Source: CAYMPH01 sp964392365 (GTDB lineage: Bacteria; Spirochaetota; UBA4802; UBA5550). From it: a stretch of 64,000 bases of DNA. The position numbers were made by a program, and so were the translations under genes. The notes below the pieces were generated by a model, which worked only from the letters and a program-made list of their open reading frames with translations, made no database searches and was not told the DNA's origin. This document shows, piece after piece, positions 60,679-64,000 of this stretch. The stretch covers positions 62,001 through 126,000 of the forward strand of contig CAYMPH010000005.1 in the NCBI GenBank assembly GCA_964392365.1, written 5' to 3'. The stretch's first letter is position 1, and the number at the start of each line of letters is the position of its first letter.

Positions 60679-61785
60679 ATGTTCTATATAATATCAATTA
60701 TATTCATACTATTCATCGGCACTCTGACAATGCTATCTTCCATAGGACAGCTGCTGGTAAAACAAAAGAGATTTGAAAATTACAATCTCTGGGCATTATT
60801 TTTATTAATTTCAATACAATTCTTTCAGATTGCTCTGGCAATTTCAGATCTTGTTTTTACATATCCGGTTATTCTTTCAATGTATCTAACAACTTTATAT
60901 CTGCTGGGTGTTATACTATATTTTGCCTATACTCTTGTTTGCGACAGATCCGAACCTCTTCCGGAAACAAAATATCTTTACTTTATTCCTTCCGGAATAG
61001 CATTAATATTTGATATTATATTTATTTCAATTTCAAATGAAGATAAAATTATTATATTGAAAAATATTTATTACGATGAGCCATATAAATATGAAATTTT
61101 GATAAAACTGCTTTTTTATGGTGCGGGACTTCAGTGTTTTATTTTACTCGGAAAACTCTTAAAAAATATTATGACTAAATTAAAAAATGAAAGGGAATCC
61201 TTAATTCTCCCTGGAATAACAATTACATATATTATTTTATCAACTGCAGCTATAAATCTTATTTCTGCAGCAAATACTTCAAAAAGCATGAATATGATCG
61301 CTGTTGTATATATCTTAATCGGATTTCTGATGATCGCAACTTTTCTTGTAAGCCATAGATATCCGTCATTTCTTCAGCTGGTAATAGTCGAAGCTGCAAG
61401 CAAAAGGTATTCCCGTTCAGGTCTTGAAGGTCTTAATTTAGATGAAATTAAAAAGAAACTGTCGGATCTGATGGAGAAAGAAAAACTCTTTGCTGAAGAA
61501 AATATTTCTTTGATAGATCTGGCAGATGAACTTTCCATTTCATCTCACCAGCTTTCCCAGTTTTTAAACGAACAGATGAATATGAGTTTTTATTCCTTTA
61601 TTAATCATCACAGAATAAAGGAAACATTAAGAATTTTTAACGATAATATAGATAAGACTGTTTTATCAATAGCCTATGAAGTAGGATTTAATTCAAAATC
61701 ATCTTTTTATAGTGCTTTTTTTAAGTTCACTGGAAAAACCCCTAATCAATACAAAAAAAGCATCCTCAAAACCAGGACATCCTGA
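60679..61785 (+). CDS. AraC-family regulator with membrane sensor domain
   Basis: This ~368-residue protein has an N-terminal membrane part with about seven helices (to ~residue 245) and a C-terminal AraC/XylS DNA-binding domain (about 265-368): ISLIDLADELSISSHQLSQFL and SIAYEVGFNSKSSFYSAFFKF, the two helix-turn-helix units, then TGKTPNQYKKS. The membrane part resembles 7TM receptor-coupled AraC regulators in spirochaetes. The ATG at 60679 opens the first helix; an upstream frame from 60565 is basic and AT-coded and unlikely. It may control the downstream lipase gene. Confidence 0.75.
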   Translation: MFYIISIIFILFIGTLTMLSSIGQLLVKQKRFENYNLWALFLLISIQFFQIALAISDLVFTYPVILSMYLTTLYLLGVILYFAYTLVCDRSEPLPETKYLYFIPSGIALIFDIIFISISNEDKIIILKNIYYDEPYKYEILIKLLFYGAGLQCFILLGKLLKNIMTKLKNERESLILPGITITYIILSTAAINLISAANTSKSMNMIAVVYILIGFLMIATFLVSHRYPSFLQLVIVEAASKRYSRSGLEGLNLDEIKKKLSDLMEKEKLFAEENISLIDLADELSISSHQLSQFLNEQMNMSFYSFINHHRIKETLRIFNDNIDKTVLSIAYEVGFNSKSSFYSAFFKFTGKTPNQYKKSILKTRTS

Positions 61786-61941
61786 ATAACTCCTTGTCTT
61801 AGTTTATAATCTCAAACTTTTTTCAGAGTTCTAGTTTATAAACAGAGACGACAAAGAATAAATTATAGTATAAAAATAATGCAATTAACCGTCCAGACGG
61901 TTAATATTCAAAAATTATATACGAGTGATAAAGGGGATTTT

Positions 61942-63411
61942 ATGATTAAAAAGTTAAACTTAAATGTATCAGCTTTTATATTATCAATAATAATACTTAT
62001 CACCTCATTCAGCGGATGCGAATTAATAAACGGCGACAGTGAATTATCCAACGGTAAATCTTACCCCATAGTTTTGGTCCACGGCTTTATAGGCTGGGGA
62101 AGGGATGAAGTTGGAGGTCCTTACGGTCATTATTATTGGGGCGGATATGATGATCTGCAGGAAATATTAAGAAAAGCAGGTCATGATTGTTATACAGGCG
62201 TAGTTGGTCCTTTTTCCAGCAACTGGGACAGAGCTTGCGAACTATATGCACAGTTAAAGGGTGTACGCACGGATTATGGGCTTGCACATTCAATAAAACA
62301 TAAACATGAAAGATTTGGGATTGACTTCAGCAATAAAGCTCTTCTGAAAAATAAAGAAGGCAAATCTGACTGGGGTTCAGCCGGAAGTCACAAAAAGATA
62401 CATATAATAGCTCACAGTCAGGGTGCGCAAACAGTCCGGATGCTTGCACAACTGCTTGAAAACGGATTTCAGGAAGAAATATCAGCATCATATCCTGCTG
62501 AAAATCCGATATCTCCTCTTTTTAAAGGAACTCCAGAAACAAAAAATCTTGTACACAGCATAACAACATTAGCAGGTGTGCAGAATGGAACTACTCTTGC
62601 CAATAGCGTAGACAAGCTTGTGCCAATGATTCTTGATATTGTTGCAAATCTGATGGCTGTTATCGGAATTGATGAAAATGATACTGTTTTCAATGTATAT
62701 GATTTTAAACTTCAGCAATTCGGATTTAAATCACGGCAGCAAAATGAAACTATAAAAGACTATTTGGCACGCATGAAAATAGCAGTAAATGGATTTTTAA
62801 GCAGCAACACTAAAGATATATGCCTGTGGGATCTGAGCCCGGAAGGCGCAAGGGAACAGAACGAATGGGTGCATACTCAGGACAATATATATTATTTTTC
62901 CTATGCAGGCAAATCAACTCATAAGGCTTTATTGCCTGATGTCCTTGATAACTGGGAGAAACATCAAGTGCCGGATTTAAATAACCCGATATTTTTTGCT
63001 CCTTTTAATTTAATGATGGGTTCTTTTACATGCAACGACAGCCGTTACCATGGACTATGGAGAGCGAAGGACTATGAATTTTATAACATGCTTGTTAAGG
63101 ACAGGCCGAAAATTGACAGCAGCTGGTGGGAAAATGACGGCGTAGTAAATACAAAATCGATGAATGGCCCATGGCTGTATCCAGACAGCTATACAGGTAA
63201 AAGAGATGTGATTAATAACTGGGATAAAAAAAGTATTCCGATTAAAGGAATATGGAATTACGGCGGCGTATTCAGCAATCTTGACCATTTTGATATAATA
63301 GGTCTGGAAATATTGAAAAGCGATAAAGATAACTTCAACTCTCCGGAATTTACCAAACACGCAGAAGACTGGTATCTCAGCTGGGCAGATGTTTTAAAAT
63401 CGCTTGAATAA
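61942..63411 (+). CDS. lipoprotein triacylglycerol lipase (family I.5-like)
   Basis: This ~489-residue protein starts with a signal peptide and lipobox ending SFSGC (Cys26), so it is anchored to a membrane, facing outside. The alpha/beta-hydrolase domain matches Bacillus/Staphylococcus family I.5 lipases: YPIVLVHGFIGWG, then AHSQGAQTVRML with Ser159 in AxSxG, and the C-terminal DGVVNTKSMNGP and NLDHFDIIG with the catalytic His. Asp in DLSPEGAREQN is the third triad member. ATG 61942 has AAGGGGAT. A bidirectional terminator follows. Confidence 0.85.
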   Translation: MIKKLNLNVSAFILSIIILITSFSGCELINGDSELSNGKSYPIVLVHGFIGWGRDEVGGPYGHYYWGGYDDLQEILRKAGHDCYTGVVGPFSSNWDRACELYAQLKGVRTDYGLAHSIKHKHERFGIDFSNKALLKNKEGKSDWGSAGSHKKIHIIAHSQGAQTVRMLAQLLENGFQEEISASYPAENPISPLFKGTPETKNLVHSITTLAGVQNGTTLANSVDKLVPMILDIVANLMAVIGIDENDTVFNVYDFKLQQFGFKSRQQNETIKDYLARMKIAVNGFLSSNTKDICLWDLSPEGAREQNEWVHTQDNIYYFSYAGKSTHKALLPDVLDNWEKHQVPDLNNPIFFAPFNLMMGSFTCNDSRYHGLWRAKDYEFYNMLVKDRPKIDSSWWENDGVVNTKSMNGPWLYPDSYTGKRDVINNWDKKSIPIKGIWNYGGVFSNLDHFDIIGLEILKSDKDNFNSPEFTKHAEDWYLSWADVLKSLE

Positions 63412-63439
63412 TAAAAAATTCGAGTAATGAGTATATGAT

Positions 63440-63470
63440 AAAACCCGCATTGCTTTGCTTTGCGGGTTTT
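63440..63470. terminator. bidirectional terminator
   Basis: AAAACCCGCA and TGCGGGTTTT form a 10-bp stem with an A-run and a T-run. It separates the lipase gene from the convergent NRDE gene. Confidence 0.85.
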
Positions 63471-63574
63471 ATTTCTCTGATAAGATTTAATAAATATTTT
63501 CTGCAATTGAATAGCCTGACACACTACCCACTGAACAATCTAAAAAGAATAAATAGAGCATCAATGTAATTTTT

Positions 63575-64000
63575 TTAAGTATTTATTTTAAAAGTGCTGT
63601 TAACAATTAACGGGAAATCCGGATTTTCATCATATGTTTTTTCAATAAAAGTCACTTCATTATTACGATCGATCAAAATTATAGTAGATGACCTGGTTCC
63701 ATAAACCGCCGTGGAAATAAATACAGGCGAAAGAATACGTTCCATTTCCCTGCCAACTCCTGTATCAGGAAGCTGCGAATCCGGATATGCGGTGCGGTCT
63801 GCTAGAATTTCAAACAGCGCATCAGTGAGTTTATCTTTTTTCAGACTGTTAAGTCTTATCAGCGCATCTTTACCCTTGAGGACCTTCGGCCAGGGAGTAT
63901 CCAGCAGATGATTACTCAGCCCATGCAAACCAGGAGTTATCTGCAGATGCAGGTCGCTTCTATTGGAGAAATAAAGCATCTTTTCAGCACTTCCGAATAT
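63575..64000 (-). CDS. NRDE/TANGO2-family protein, truncated by the window edge
   Basis: This is the C-terminal part of an NRDE (TANGO2) protein: YFSNRSD, the HGLSNHLLDTPWPKVLKGKD signature, a helical middle, and the closing TYGTRSST-like segment AVYGTRSSTIILIDR. The frame stays open to position 64000, so the N-terminal part with the catalytic Cys start lies beyond the window. An internal ATG at 63979 is not the true start. NRDE proteins are common, with a hydrolase-like N-terminus, but their function is unclear. Confidence 0.8.
   Translation of the reverse strand: MFGSAEKMLYFSNRSDLHLQITPGLHGLSNHLLDTPWPKVLKGKDALIRLNSLKKDKLTDALFEILADRTAYPDSQLPDTGVGREMERILSPVFISTAVYGTRSSTIILIDRNNEVTFIEKTYDENPDFPLIVNSTFKINT

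Noticed and set aside
1..64000. CRISPR arrays, tRNA or rRNA genes
   Set aside because: I found no regularly spaced repeats, and no tRNA T-loop context or rRNA sequence on either strand.

Overview
The window is AT-rich (by eye about one third G+C) and densely coded on both strands. It has no rRNA or tRNA genes, no CRISPR array and no intact transposase that I can see. Lipobox lipoproteins, a periplasmic-type 5'-nucleotidase, cyclic-nucleotide and PP2C/RsbU-type signalling, a ComFB protein and a zinc-ribbon tail common on spirochaete and deltaproteobacterial sensors suggest a diderm, largely anaerobic bacterium. A spirochaete is my best guess, held at low confidence. ParA/ParB beside Lon is a chromosomal housekeeping context.

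Layout. 0-6 kb: a minus-strand run of a small coiled-coil protein, ComFB, Lon, ParB, ParA and a DUF456 membrane protein. 6-14 kb: a sensor with a zinc-ribbon tail, a translationally overlapping pair (AttH/CrtC-like lipocalin-fold protein and PEP/pyruvate-type phosphotransferase), a periplasmic protein, a CDF metal exporter and a thioesterase. 14-23 kb: UbiD, UbiA and 5'-nucleotidase on the minus strand, then a plus-strand operon of an SbcD-like phosphoesterase with lost catalytic residues, a membrane-spanning SbcC-like ATPase and a TPR protein. 23-29.7 kb: a probable structured RNA, an MFS exporter, SDR and EthD proteins, a metallo-beta-lactamase/double cNMP-binding protein and a small secreted protein.

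29.8-38.7 kb is the most interesting region. A tight minus-strand operon encodes a MarR regulator, an ArsM-like methyltransferase, a short Cys-rich peptide, a radical SAM/SPASM enzyme and a thioredoxin-thioredoxin reductase fusion. The peptide frame has an in-frame UGA at 32493-32495, three nucleotides before a 14-bp hairpin. Reading UGA as selenocysteine gives a 55-residue peptide with a CxxU and a CxxC motif that ends one base before the radical SAM start codon. This looks like a selenopeptide RiPP-type system. Around it lie a membrane Fe-S protein, a DUF1847-rhodanese fusion, a 49-residue Cys protein, a DUF2892 protein, a ChrA transporter, a second methyltransferase and a NifX-like protein.

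38.7-64 kb: acetyl-CoA synthetase, a stand-alone IMP cyclohydrolase domain, MATE and SDR proteins, a cNMP-PP2C phosphatase with a nearby ATPase-fold protein, TerC, prepilin peptidase, an SDR-helical-domain fusion, a CrtI-like oxidoreductase, a HAD phosphatase, a LEA14-like protein, a putative glycoside hydrolase, a cytosine-type permease, a chalcone-isomerase-like protein, an OxlT-type MFS protein, an AraC regulator, a lipoprotein lipase and a truncated NRDE/TANGO2 protein. Three copies of a short MITE-like repeat (18.5, 44.2 and 56.2 kb) each sit directly upstream of a gene.
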